A stretch of 64,000 nt of DNA, taken from contig CAZOLI010000009.1 in assembly GCA_964580675.1 (NCBI GenBank), forward strand, positions 27,623 through 91,622, in the 5' to 3' direction. The position numbers were made by a program, and so were the translations under genes. This document shows, in pieces, positions 36,481-45,208 of the stretch. A model generated the notes under the pieces. That model was given only the letters and a program-made list of their open reading frames with translations. It was not told the origin of the DNA and searched no databases. Origin of the DNA: CAZOLI01 sp964580675 (GTDB lineage: Bacteria; Planctomycetota; MHYJ01; CAYXQY01). Every line of letters begins with the position of its first letter. Position 1 is the stretch's first letter.

Positions 36481-36745
36481 CTACTCTCCGTCGGTGTCCT
36501 GAATGAACCACCCGGACGTAAATATTCCAATTGCCAACAGGAGGATGATCACCTCCTGCCTCATGGATCCTTCCAGACCCGTGACCAGTGCCAGACCGGC
36601 CAGAGTGATCCCCCCGAGCTGCAAACTTTTCGCCAGCAGGAATCGAATCAAGGTGCTGTCCAAATGAAAATGAAGAATCCCGATCCAGGTCAACCGCCCC
36701 GATCAAAAGAATGACCGCGGGTCCGGAGAGAAGTGGGATAAACAC
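36481..36745 (-). pseudogene. Frameshifted small membrane protein
   Basis: Two overlapping frames each carry part of what looks like one small membrane protein. The first starts at a GTG at 36745, 15 bp after the stop of the HTH gene, and encodes one hydrophobic helix (F-I-P-L-L-S-G-P-A-V-I-L-L-I-G). The other frame, with only a TTG start at 36693, gives L-I-R-F-L-L-A-K-S-L and two further helices ending in a polar tail. A one-base shift near 36655-36690 would join them into about 88 residues with three helices. This could be a sequencing error, a broken gene or programmed frameshifting; the second frame alone (70 residues) may also be a gene. The family is not recognised. Confidence 0.38.
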
Positions 36746-36760
36746 ACGGGAATGAACGTC

Positions 36761-37123
36761 CTAATCTGCGTCAGAAGATTCCTCTTCCTCCACCTCTGAA
36801 CCGCCAAATTCATCCGTAAACGCCCTTCTGGTCACCCGGTCAACCATCTCCACCGATTTTTCCAGATACCCCAGGATGTCCTCCCTTGTCCAATCGGGAT
36901 GTTCCTCAATTTCCCCCATCAGATCATCGATGACCTCCTTCCGAAGCCGAATCCGCTTTCCGATCTTCAACTTCGAAAGGTCGTAACCCAGTTCCCGGGC
37001 CGTCTCGAACACCTGATCCTTGACCTCCTCCGACACGACGAACTCCGGATCTTCGGTTAAAATGCGGCGGACTTCCTCAAGTTCCATGTCCAGCTCGTCC
37101 GCGATGTCCTGAAATGTTACCAT
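36761..37123 (-). CDS. Free-standing LacI-type HTH protein
   Basis: 120 residues. The first ~50 match the LacI/GalR DNA-binding domain: T-F-Q-D-I-A-D-E-L-D-M as the first helices, V-R-R-I-L-T-E-D-P as the recognition part, and V-F-E-T-A-R-E-L-G-Y as the hinge-side helix. The effector-binding domain of LacI proteins is absent; instead there is a ~70-residue acidic helical tail. It is probably a cytoplasmic DNA-binding protein that needs another way of sensing or dimerising. The small membrane protein follows it after 15 bp. Targets are unknown. Confidence 0.75.
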   Translation of the reverse strand: MVTFQDIADELDMELEEVRRILTEDPEFVVSEEVKDQVFETARELGYDLSKLKIGKRIRLRKEVIDDLMGEIEEHPDWTREDILGYLEKSVEMVDRVTRRAFTDEFGGSEVEEEESSDAD

Positions 37124-37301
37124 GTCAGAGAATCCAAAATATCTGAAGTAAGTCGGTTTATGAAACCATCAGAAATCAACCAAACCTATCTCATAAATCA
37201 TATCGCCGGATATTTTGAAATTCAACTATACCGGAGTACGATTATCAACTCCGCCGGTTCCGTTCTCCCTCTGTCACCGGTGATTACGACCGCAGGGGGG
37301 A

Positions 37302-37307
37302 TATAAT
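37302..37307 (+). promoter_or_regulatory. Possible -10 element before the MEMO-family gene
   Basis: A perfect TATAAT lies about 90 bp upstream of the GTG start at 37399, after a G-rich run. The bases at the -35 position (GGTGAT) match poorly, so this is weak. Confidence 0.28.
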
Positions 37308-37398
37308 TTCGTCTCCGTTACTGGATCAAAAACCGTTCTTTTGTTAACGTACTAGCCGGAATATCGATTCTTCGAAGGGCCTTTCTCACAACCGGAAC

Positions 37399-38652
37399 GT
37401 GACTGATAAGGATTATCCCGAAACCCCGGAATTGCGTGCCGTCGAAATTTTCCCCCAGAAGATCGAGGGACAACCTTCGCTCTGTTTAAAGGATCCTCTG
37501 GGATTCTCGCCCGGTGTTATGGTTGTCTCTCGGCAGGCGGGAATTTTGCTTTCGCGGTTCAACGGGCGGAATTCCCTGGACGAAATTATACGAGAACTCA
37601 AACAAACCCCTCTGGAAATCTCACGCGAAGAACTAACGGCATTTGTTCGACAGTTAAACGAACACCTGTTCCTGAACTCCCGTCGTTTCCAGGAAGAACG
37701 AAAGAACATCATAAACGAATACCTGAATTCCGATGTTCGGGAACCTTCCAACGCCGGGGAAGCTTACCCGGAAGATCCCGATAAATGTCGGGCGTATCTC
37801 TCGGACCTCCTCAATGACGAGGAAGAAAGGGAACAACCGGAGATGGAGCATATCACCAGTTTTATCGCCCCACACATCGACCTCGAACGGGGCTACCGGA
37901 CGTATTCGAAAACGTACGCCCCCCTCGAACAGCAGTTCGAAGACGAATTGTTCGTTGTTCTGGGAACAAGCCACGCCCCCATGGAACACCTGGTGTGCCC
38001 CTCGAAGAAAGATTACGTAACACCGGTTGGGACCATTCCAACGGATCGGGAGCTGGCCCGAACCCTCCTGGACGAGCTTCCCGGAAACCGCCGCCGGGAT
38101 CGATTTCGTCACAAAAACGAACATTCCATCGAATTTCAGGCTCTGTTTCTTTCGCACCTGTCCGGAACGGATCCCGACAGAGCTTCCCTTCTTCCCGTGC
38201 TCTGTGCGCCATTTTCGGACCCGGAAACCGGCCGAATCCGGTCACCGGAACAACTCGAGAAACAACAACGGGAGATAGAAGTGCTTGATCGGATATTATC
38301 CCGGGTGGATCGGGACATCATATACGTCTGCGGTGCGGATCTCGCCCATGTGGGTCAGCGATTTGGGGATCAGAAACCACTGAACGACAGCCATCTGGAA
38401 TGGGTGGAACGGGAGGATCGAACCTCCCTTACACACTGTGAATCGCTTGACCCGGATAAGTTCCTGAAACACGTGAGGAAGAACAACGATAGACGGCGGA
38501 TTTGCGGGCTGCCCCCCATTTATCTCATGCTTCAGCTGATGGACGCCGATCGGGGAGAGCTGGTGGAATACCGGCAGGCAGTAAACAAAAAGCAGGAAAC
38601 GGCCGTCTCCTTCGCGGGCATGTACTTTTTCGGGGCGGAAGGACGGAAGTAA
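37399..38652 (+). CDS. MEMO-family protein (AmmeMemoRadiSam protein B type) with N-terminal domain
   Basis: 417 residues from a GTG start. The C-terminal ~300 residues form a MEMO-type domain related to extradiol dioxygenases: I-A-P-H159-I-D, V-L-G-T-S-H192-A-P, E-H-S-I-E-F-Q near the core, V-L-C-A-P-F and C-G-A-D-L-A-H-V-G. The His/Cys set could hold a metal, but the reaction is unknown even for the family. The first ~110 residues form a separate helical domain (G-R-N-S-L-D-E-I-I-R-E-L) that resembles PqqD-like or winged-helix modules. The usual partner genes (AMMECR1 and a radical SAM protein) are not next to it. Confidence 0.82.
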   Translation: MTDKDYPETPELRAVEIFPQKIEGQPSLCLKDPLGFSPGVMVVSRQAGILLSRFNGRNSLDEIIRELKQTPLEISREELTAFVRQLNEHLFLNSRRFQEERKNIINEYLNSDVREPSNAGEAYPEDPDKCRAYLSDLLNDEEEREQPEMEHITSFIAPHIDLERGYRTYSKTYAPLEQQFEDELFVVLGTSHAPMEHLVCPSKKDYVTPVGTIPTDRELARTLLDELPGNRRRDRFRHKNEHSIEFQALFLSHLSGTDPDRASLLPVLCAPFSDPETGRIRSPEQLEKQQREIEVLDRILSRVDRDIIYVCGADLAHVGQRFGDQKPLNDSHLEWVEREDRTSLTHCESLDPDKFLKHVRKNNDRRRICGLPPIYLMLQLMDADRGELVEYRQAVNKKQETAVSFAGMYFFGAEGRK

Positions 38653-38682
38653 AATGCGGTTGCCGGCAGGATCGTCCGTTCT

Positions 38683-39174
38683 TCAGACGCCGTTAACCTG
38701 GACAACCACTTCCCGATCCCGTGGACGATCCAACTCGAGGAGGAAAATTTCCTGCCATTCCCCGGTAACGACTTCTCCTTCCGAGACCGGAAGGTGTTCG
38801 GACGGACCGATCGTCAGATGCCGGCAGTGTGAATGACCGTTTTCACACTCATCCGGATTCATGTTCACCGTTCGGATTTCGAAATTATTGTGCCGGTAGG
38901 TCGCGTCCTCCGGGGCAATCTCCTCGAGAAAGGATTCAAAATCTTCCAGAAGAAGCGGTTCATTCTCCTGTATCACGATACCTGCCGTCGTGTGCTTGGA
39001 GAAGACAAATACTTTTCCTTCCTGAACATCCGCGTTATCCACCACTTCCTGAACCAGATCCGTAATTTCGATAAATTCAGGACCCTCATTGGTTTGAAAG
39101 GAAAGGGTCTCGGTATGGTATTGAACGGCTTTCCCGGTTGTTTCCGGCTGTGTCTGGCTTCTAATTTTATTCAT
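38683..39174 (-). CDS. YjbQ (UPF0047) family protein
   Basis: 163 residues from the ATG at 39174; a start at 39201 would add nine residues. Family marks are S-K-H-T-T-A-G-I-V-I-Q-E-N, the H-R-H-N-N-style segment (Y-R-H-N-N) and the C-terminal H-L-T-I-G-P-S-E with G-E-W-Q-E-I-F-L-L-E-L-D-R-P-R. Some members show weak thiamine-phosphate-synthase activity in vivo, but the true role is unknown. A thiD-thiN fusion elsewhere in this window makes a thiamine role possible but not needed. It converges on the MEMO-family gene. Confidence 0.9.
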   Translation of the reverse strand: MNKIRSQTQPETTGKAVQYHTETLSFQTNEGPEFIEITDLVQEVVDNADVQEGKVFVFSKHTTAGIVIQENEPLLLEDFESFLEEIAPEDATYRHNNFEIRTVNMNPDECENGHSHCRHLTIGPSEHLPVSEGEVVTGEWQEIFLLELDRPRDREVVVQVNGV

Positions 39175-39416
39175 CTTCGTTCCGTGACAATGAAAAATCA
39201 CAAAATTTGCCCACCCGTGCAGAACGAGTCACAGCATGCGGGTATCACCAATTTGATCCGCATTTTAGCAGAACCGGCAGGTCGTTACAAGTTCATATAA
39301 CGGTGCGTGATTCGACAGCAGCCCCGTACTTATGATCTGTTCTATTTTTTGTACAATAATGGATCGCACGGGAAATGACGGACTGTTGAACGCCACAGAA
39401 AACCGGTCGAGGCAAA

Positions 39417-40496
39417 ATGAAGAAATCCGATCTACAGAACTTACTCCATTGGTTTCGGAAAAATGCAAGGGACCTTCCCTGGCGAAAGGAAAGCCGTTCA
39501 CCGTATCTTGTCTGGGTGTCCGAAATCATGCTCCAGCAAACACGCGTTGACACGGTTGTACCGTATTTTCGGGAATTTATATCCCGGTTTCCCGACGTGG
39601 ACGCCCTCGCCGAAGCGGACGAGGAGGAGGTACTGCAGGTCTGGGAAGGGCTCGGCTTTTACGCACGTGCCCGAAATCTTCACGAGGCCGCTGTCCTTGT
39701 ACAGAATGAATATGGGGGATCCCTCCCCGCCGATTTTGACGAACTCCAGAACCTGCCCGGCATTGGACCCGCCACGGCGGCCGCCATTATGTGTTTCGCT
39801 TTTCAGGGTTCGGTGCCCTACCTGGACGGCAATGTGTTTCGGGTCATCAGTCGCTATCACGGTTACACGGAAAACACGGAATCATCGACCGGAAAAGAGT
39901 TTGTTCGAAATGCGGTCCGACAATGTTTCCATGATGAAGACGCCGGCAGGGTGAACGAAGCCCTCATAGAACTCGGAGCCCTTATCTGCACCCCCACGTC
40001 ACCGGCCTGCGACCGTTGTCCCATATCGGACAGCTGTACGGCTCTTATGAAAAACATACAGGAACAGCTGCCCTACCGCGGCGAAACTCGTAATCGTCCG
40101 ACTCGTACCCGCACTGCCGTGGCCGTTTACCGTGATAATGAACTCCTTCTTGTCCGGCGACCCTCGGAAGGCCTCCTTGGTGGTATGTGGGAACTTCCCG
40201 CGCTCTGGGTAAAGGAAGAGGAGGAGCACGAAGAAACAGCCCGCCGAACCCTGCAATGGGCCCTGATAAACGGAGGAGAAATAAAAAAACAATTGGGGAT
40301 GGTGCACCACGGATACAGCCACTTCAAACTCCGTATGCCGGTCTACCTCGCAGAAACCAGTGACGTTGAAACCACACACGATCTCTGGAATCACCGATGG
40401 TTAACGGCGTCCCGACACGAGAGTGTTCCCATCCATAACGCCGCCCGGAAGGGGCTCGAGCTCCTTTATGGCGAGGCCGAAAACGAATCGTCCTAA
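39417..40496 (+). CDS. mutY: A/G-specific adenine DNA glycosylase
   Basis: 359 residues, normal for MutY. Catalytic Glu37 lies in V-S-E-I-M-L-Q-Q-T and Asp137 in V-P-Y-L-D-G-N-V-F-R. The helix-hairpin-helix L-P-G-I-G-P-A-T-A is at about 113-121. The iron-sulfur cluster ligands C191, C198, C201 and C207 have exactly the C-x6-C-x2-C-x5-C spacing. A C-terminal NUDIX-like domain reads the damaged base. It removes adenine opposite 8-oxoguanine. An extended -10-like TGTACAAT lies about 60 bp upstream. The next gene, pfkA, is separated by 135 bp. Confidence 0.96.
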   Translation: MKKSDLQNLLHWFRKNARDLPWRKESRSPYLVWVSEIMLQQTRVDTVVPYFREFISRFPDVDALAEADEEEVLQVWEGLGFYARARNLHEAAVLVQNEYGGSLPADFDELQNLPGIGPATAAAIMCFAFQGSVPYLDGNVFRVISRYHGYTENTESSTGKEFVRNAVRQCFHDEDAGRVNEALIELGALICTPTSPACDRCPISDSCTALMKNIQEQLPYRGETRNRPTRTRTAVAVYRDNELLLVRRPSEGLLGGMWELPALWVKEEEEHEETARRTLQWALINGGEIKKQLGMVHHGYSHFKLRMPVYLAETSDVETTHDLWNHRWLTASRHESVPIHNAARKGLELLYGEAENESS

Positions 40497-40535
40497 CGGA
40501 TATCCGAACGGAACAGTCCTTCCGATGGGTGACGT

Positions 40536-40564
40536 TTTCCATACGAAAACCAATTGTGTACAAT
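40536..40564 (+). promoter_or_regulatory. Putative promoter of pfkA-fba
   Basis: TTTCCA (40536-40541), a 17-bp spacer and TACAAT (40559-40564), with TG just before the -10. The start codon of pfkA is 67 bp further on. Confidence 0.4.
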
Positions 40565-40631
40565 GTTTCCTGGTGTTTGAACCACAAACCGTTCCGCGAT
40601 TTTACCGCCAGTTTCTCAATTTGTTTCTCGA

Positions 40632-41603
40632 ATGAAGCGGCTTGCTGTCCTGACAAGCGGAGGAGACGCGCCCGGTATGAATGCGGCGGTACGTGCGACC
40701 GTTCGTTACGGAATCCATGAAGACCTGGAAATGTTTGCCGTACGACAGGGGTTCTCCGGCCTTCTGGGTGGACGAATCGATCCAATCAGTGCCCGGGACG
40801 TCGGCAACATAATAGAACGAGCGGGCTCCGTCATTGGCTGTTCACGCGATGAGGAATTTAACAGTGAGGATGGAGTGAACAAAGCGGTTCGTGAATTGGA
40901 AGAGCAAAACATTCACGGACTGGTTGTCATCGGCGGTGACGGATCGATGAACGGCGCATATGAACTTGCGGAAAAAGGAATCAAGATGGCGGGCGTCCCC
41001 GCAACAATCGATAACGATGTGCCGGAATCCGAAATGGCCATTGGCGTGGATACAGCCCTGAACGTTGCACTTAACGCCATTGATCAGCTCCGTGTTACGG
41101 CCTCCGCACTTCACCGGGGTAGCATTGTTGAAGTCATGGGTCGGAACCATGGATACATCGCGCTCCGCACAGGGCTGGCGGGTGGAGCGGAAGCCATCGT
41201 TATACCTGAGCTGGAAACGGATCCGGATCATCTGGCGGACACCATCCGTGACGCCAGTAATCGGGGGAAAACCCACGCACTCATCGTGGTTTCGGAGGGT
41301 GCACAGTACGATGCCAATGAACTCGTTGAATATTTTCAAAATCTGGATCAGGACATCGGGTTTCAACTGCGAAAAACGATTCTCGGTCATGTACAGAGAG
41401 GAGGAGATCCAACCGCCTTCGACCGGAACCTCGGGAGCCGACTCGGCGGGGAAGCGGTTCGCGCTCTGTGTTCGGGGGAGGCCTCATGCATGATCGGCTG
41501 GAATCGTGGAAAACCGGAACGAATACCACTCAAGGGGATTGCCTTTCAGGACAAGGAACTTGACACCGAATTGATGGAACTTGCCCGCGTGCTCGCCCGT
41601 TAA
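40632..41603 (+). CDS. pfkA: ATP-dependent 6-phosphofructokinase
   Basis: 323 residues, standard for bacterial PfkA. S-G-G-D-A-P-G-M-N is at 9-17, the G-G-D-G-S motif at 101-105 has Gly104, and A-T-I-D-N-D holds catalytic Asp127. Gly104 together with Ala rather than Lys at 124 points to ATP rather than pyrophosphate as donor. It makes fructose-1,6-bisphosphate, the committed step of glycolysis. The class I aldolase gene follows after 12 bp, so the two consecutive steps share a transcript. Confidence 0.95.
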   Translation: MKRLAVLTSGGDAPGMNAAVRATVRYGIHEDLEMFAVRQGFSGLLGGRIDPISARDVGNIIERAGSVIGCSRDEEFNSEDGVNKAVRELEEQNIHGLVVIGGDGSMNGAYELAEKGIKMAGVPATIDNDVPESEMAIGVDTALNVALNAIDQLRVTASALHRGSIVEVMGRNHGYIALRTGLAGGAEAIVIPELETDPDHLADTIRDASNRGKTHALIVVSEGAQYDANELVEYFQNLDQDIGFQLRKTILGHVQRGGDPTAFDRNLGSRLGGEAVRALCSGEASCMIGWNRGKPERIPLKGIAFQDKELDTELMELARVLAR

Positions 41604-41615
41604 AAACAGAACACA

Positions 41616-42620
41616 ATGAAAGAAACACAGAATCGAGAGGAGCTGGAGCAAATTGCGAACCGGCTTGTCGCACCGGAGAAAGGCATTCTTGCGGCGGATG
41701 AAAGTCGCAGCACGGCCGGGAAGCGACTGGCCCGGATCAACCTGGACAACAACCGGGAAAACCGGCGGCGGTATCGACAGTTATTCCTCACGTCGAACGG
41801 CTACGGGAAAGGGATCAGCGGTGTCATCCTGTTTCGGGAAACGCTCACCCAGACGGATGACGACGGAAAACCGTTTCTTGATTACCTTCACGAGGAGGAC
41901 GTTCTTCCGGGAGTAAAAGTGGACCGGGGACGTTCCGAGCTTCCCGGTTTCCCGGGCGAGGCGTTTACCGAGGGACTTGACGGCATGCGGGAGCGCCTGA
42001 AAAAGTTCCGGGATCAGGGTGCGAAATTCACGAAATTTCGCTCGGTCATCAATATTGATGATCAGAAACCGTCCGAGCAGGCAGTTGAAGCGAATGCGCG
42101 TATACAGGCCCTGTATGCGGGCATCAGTCAGGAACTGAACCTGGTGCCGGTTGTGGAACCGGAGGTGCTTCTGCAGGGAGACCACAGCATCCAAACCGCC
42201 GAATCCGTCACCTCCAGAACTCTTGAAAAGGTGTTCGACGAACTGAACAAATACCGGGTATTCCTGTCCGGTATGCTCCTGAAATCAAGCATGGTGTTGC
42301 CCGGACCCGATCATCCTGAACAGACCGGCCCGGAGGAGGTGGCAAAGGCCACCCTGCGATGTCTCCACCGGTCGGTCCCGGATGAAGTACCGGGCGTGGT
42401 GTTCCTCTCCGGCGGTCAATCCCCGGAGGAAGCCACGAAAAATTTGGGTGCCATAAACCGGCTCGCGAATTCGGCGCCCTGGGAACTGAGTTTTTCGTTC
42501 GGCCGTGCTCTGCAGGGGCCTTCCCTGGAGGCCTGGAACGGCGAACCGGACAACAGACATCGAGCACAGGAATTATTTCTGGAACGTGTTCGGGAAACAA
42601 AAAAGGGCCGAACCGGTTAA
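41616..42620 (+). CDS. Fructose-bisphosphate aldolase class I
   Basis: 334 residues, near the usual 340-360. The N-terminal A-P-E-K-G-I-L-A-A-D-E-S motif and the later G-M-L-L-K-S-S-M-V with Lys223 (Schiff-base Lys) define the metal-independent, eukaryote-like class I aldolase. The Arg-Ser-Thr variant of the phosphate-binding A-D-E-S-T-G is seen in some bacterial members. It cleaves fructose-1,6-bisphosphate to two triose phosphates. It is encoded 12 bp after pfkA and 25 bp before a PIG-L deacetylase gene. Confidence 0.94.
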   Translation: MKETQNREELEQIANRLVAPEKGILAADESRSTAGKRLARINLDNNRENRRRYRQLFLTSNGYGKGISGVILFRETLTQTDDDGKPFLDYLHEEDVLPGVKVDRGRSELPGFPGEAFTEGLDGMRERLKKFRDQGAKFTKFRSVINIDDQKPSEQAVEANARIQALYAGISQELNLVPVVEPEVLLQGDHSIQTAESVTSRTLEKVFDELNKYRVFLSGMLLKSSMVLPGPDHPEQTGPEEVAKATLRCLHRSVPDEVPGVVFLSGGQSPEEATKNLGAINRLANSAPWELSFSFGRALQGPSLEAWNGEPDNRHRAQELFLERVRETKKGRTG

Positions 42621-42645
42621 TTGACCCGTTAAACAGAACACTCAC

Positions 42646-43332
42646 ATGAAATACCTTGCTGTATCGCCACATCCGGACGACGTCGATTTTGGTTGTGCGG
42701 GGACGATGGCCAAACTGTGTGCGGAGGGGCATCACGTTGAAGAACTCATACTGACGGACGGTTCAAAAGGCAACAAACCCGGTATAAACGACACGGACGA
42801 ATTGGTTCAGATTCGGGAGGAGGAACAAAAACAGGCCGCGGAAGAACTCGGCCTGGCGGATGTAACGTTCCTGCGGATGGAGGATGGAAACCTGACCAAT
42901 ACGGAGGATCTTCGACGCCATCTGGTGGCCGAAATTCGAGATAAACAGCCCGATGTCGTGTTCAGTTTTGATCCGGCCAACCGCAGTTTTCAGAACCGGT
43001 ATCGAGCCCACCGGGATCACCGGCAGGGGGCACTTGCTGTTTTCGACGCCGTGTCCCCGGCGGCAAAAAATGCCGAGTATTTTCCGGAATTACTGGAAAG
43101 GGACCTGAAACCACACGCCGTCAAGGAATTCTGGTTCTTCGCCACAAATAACCCGAATCGGATCGTTAATATTTCGGAGGTTATGGAGATGAAGATCGAC
43201 GCCCTTGGCTGTCACCGGACTCAGGTCCCGGACCGAGAATGGGTACAGGACCGCCTCTTCGACTATGGTCGGGGGGCGGCAAGTAACAAATCGTTCGAAT
43301 TTGGCGAGGCGTTCCGTATTCTGGAACTGTAA
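42646..43332 (+). CDS. PIG-L/LmbE-family deacetylase
   Basis: 228 residues. The zinc site motif H9-P-D11-D12 with D-F-G-C-A-G-T-M follows the first strand, and the later A-H-R-D-H supplies the third ligand. The family removes acetyl from N-acetylglucosamine-containing small molecules; size and E-E-Q-K-Q-A-A-E-E-L-G resemble the bacillithiol-type BshB1 group. Whether this organism makes bacillithiol cannot be judged here because no bshA or bshC is nearby. It lies 25 bp after the aldolase gene and may be on the glycolytic transcript. Confidence 0.85.
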   Translation: MKYLAVSPHPDDVDFGCAGTMAKLCAEGHHVEELILTDGSKGNKPGINDTDELVQIREEEQKQAAEELGLADVTFLRMEDGNLTNTEDLRRHLVAEIRDKQPDVVFSFDPANRSFQNRYRAHRDHRQGALAVFDAVSPAAKNAEYFPELLERDLKPHAVKEFWFFATNNPNRIVNISEVMEMKIDALGCHRTQVPDREWVQDRLFDYGRGAASNKSFEFGEAFRILEL

Positions 43333-43432
43333 GTATCCCCGGGGATTCCCGGAACCAGCATGACGATCTTTTCAAGAAGATGAGAGAACCTGACGTTTTC
43401 CACATTTCGTGTTCATTCGTGCGGTCCCTTAC

Positions 43433-44263
43433 ATGAAAAATATTACTTTTAAACATCTCGGATGGGTCTCGATCTCTCTCATGGTGATTATCACCTCTCT
43501 TTCCCTGACGGGCTGCGGATCGGATAAAAAAACCCTGACCATTGGATCCGATGTGACGTATCCCCCATTTGAGTACAGGGAAAACGGTGAGATTACAGGT
43601 TTTGACATCGATCTGGCCCGTGAAATATTCAAAAAGCAGCTCGGTCACAACATTCGCATCAAACACAATTCGTTCGACACCATCATTCCACAACTTCAAA
43701 ACGGGCAATTTCGCGTCATCGTAAGCGCAATGACCATTACGGACAAACGGGCGAAGAAAGTGGATTTCTCCGATCCGTATTTCACGGCCTATCAGACCGT
43801 TGTCGTGTTGAACGACAGCGATATATCGGACAGGGAAGATCTTCGCGGCAAAGTCGTGGGAGTTGAAAAAGGAACCACCGGAAAAATTGCGGCCGTCGAT
43901 TTGAAAAATAAATTTGACGGAGATCTTCAGATAAAAAAATTTGACAGCAGCTCCGATACCTTCAATGGGCTTCTCAACAATCAGGTGGAGGCGGTGATCA
44001 TGGACAACATGGCCTGTTACGAACAGGTGCACCAGAACAAAAACCTCCGGTTCGTGCAAGGGAAAGGAAAAGCGGCTCGTGTGAAAGGCGAAAACGCTCC
44101 CCCTTACCTGACCCTCACCGTTGAGAAATATGGGTTCGCGTTCCGGAAGGGCGATGACGAACTTCGGAAAAACGTCAACCGGGTTCTAAAAAAATTAAAG
44201 GAGAATGGCACATACGATAAGATTTTTCGCAAATATTTCCCCGAGGACCTCCAGCATCGTTAG
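43433..44263 (+). CDS. Amino-acid ABC transporter, substrate-binding lipoprotein
   Basis: 276 residues from the ATG at 43433; a start at 43409 precedes the signal sequence. Lipobox L-T-G-C gives lipidated Cys28. The mature protein is a family 3 solute-binding protein: T-I-G-S-D-V-T-Y-P-P-F-E-Y, F-D-I-D-L-A-R-E, the R in F-R-V-I-V-S-A-M-T-I-T and V-G-V-E-K-G-T-T-G. It captures a polar amino acid outside the inner membrane for the permease and ATPase encoded next. The exact ligand (Arg, Gln, His or Glu) cannot be read. The permease gene follows after about 100 bp. Confidence 0.93.
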   Translation: MKNITFKHLGWVSISLMVIITSLSLTGCGSDKKTLTIGSDVTYPPFEYRENGEITGFDIDLAREIFKKQLGHNIRIKHNSFDTIIPQLQNGQFRVIVSAMTITDKRAKKVDFSDPYFTAYQTVVVLNDSDISDREDLRGKVVGVEKGTTGKIAAVDLKNKFDGDLQIKKFDSSSDTFNGLLNNQVEAVIMDNMACYEQVHQNKNLRFVQGKGKAARVKGENAPPYLTLTVEKYGFAFRKGDDELRKNVNRVLKKLKENGTYDKIFRKYFPEDLQHR

Positions 44264-44367
44264 GAAGCCGCCGTTCGCTTTCGTAGAAACAGAACCAAAA
44301 CGGAACCACTCAGCAGGAGAATCCCCGAACGTTATGCCAACCATCTTGTCCTTAACCTGAACCCGCC

Positions 44368-45207
44368 ATGGCAGAATCAGAAGACGAAGTAAATGTTTCC
44401 CTGTCCGAATCAAGAGAAACCCCGTTTCTAACGGACGCGTTCTTTGGCTGGCTCGGGAGGATATTAGCAGGTCTTGTTACAATCGCCGTTCTGTTTTTCC
44501 TGTTCCGCATCGCAAAATTGGTAGATACGGAGCTGTTTGTAAAAATCATTCCGAACTTTGGAAAAGCACTTTACCTGGTGGCTAAAATTGTGGTGGTTTC
44601 GAGTGTTCTCTCCGTAAGCCTTGGTATCTTCGTCGGGCTCGGTCGGATTTCGACGGACAAATTTACCGGTACCGTCGCGAAACTCTACGTGGAGTTTTTC
44701 CGGGGAACGCCGCTTCTGTTCCAACTTATGGTGATTTTTGTCGGTGTGCCCAAATTGTTCTGGGGCCCGGGGGAATTTCCGATTGCCGACTGGGGCGTAC
44801 CCGCCGCCATCATCGGTCTGACACTGAACCACAGTGCCTACATTGGCGAGGCGATAAAGGGAGGGATAAATGCCGTGCCGAACGGCCAGATGGAGGCCGC
44901 TCGATCACTCGGTCTCTCCTACGTCCAGGCCATGCAGAAAATTATCCTTCCCCAGGCGTTTCGAAACGCCCTGGCCGCCATCGGAAACGACCAGGTGATC
45001 CTGATTAAGGATACGTCTCTTTTGACCCTCCTTGCTGTTCCGGAAATCATGTCCGAATTCCGGAACATTGCCAATCGGGAATTTGATCCCTGGACCCCCA
45101 TCGTCCTGGCGGCGATCTGTTATTTGATGCTGACCGTTCCGCTGGGCATGCTGGTGCGAAAACTGGAAGAAATATCAGCAGAACCCGGAGAAGAGGACGC
45201 TTCATAA
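44368..45207 (+). CDS. Amino-acid ABC transporter permease
   Basis: 279 residues with an N-terminal cytoplasmic tail and about five or six transmembrane helices (the first near 28-48). The H-M family signature Y-V-E-F-F-R-G-T-P-L-L-F-Q-L and the EAA loop E-A-A-R-S-L-G-L-S-Y-V-Q-A-M-Q-K-I-I-L-P-Q-A are intact; the EAA loop docks with the ATPase. It forms the channel of the polar amino-acid importer. The ATPase gene begins 1 bp after its stop. Confidence 0.94.
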   Translation: MAESEDEVNVSLSESRETPFLTDAFFGWLGRILAGLVTIAVLFFLFRIAKLVDTELFVKIIPNFGKALYLVAKIVVVSSVLSVSLGIFVGLGRISTDKFTGTVAKLYVEFFRGTPLLFQLMVIFVGVPKLFWGPGEFPIADWGVPAAIIGLTLNHSAYIGEAIKGGINAVPNGQMEAARSLGLSYVQAMQKIILPQAFRNALAAIGNDQVILIKDTSLLTLLAVPEIMSEFRNIANREFDPWTPIVLAAICYLMLTVPLGMLVRKLEEISAEPGEEDAS

Positions 45208-45208
45208 A

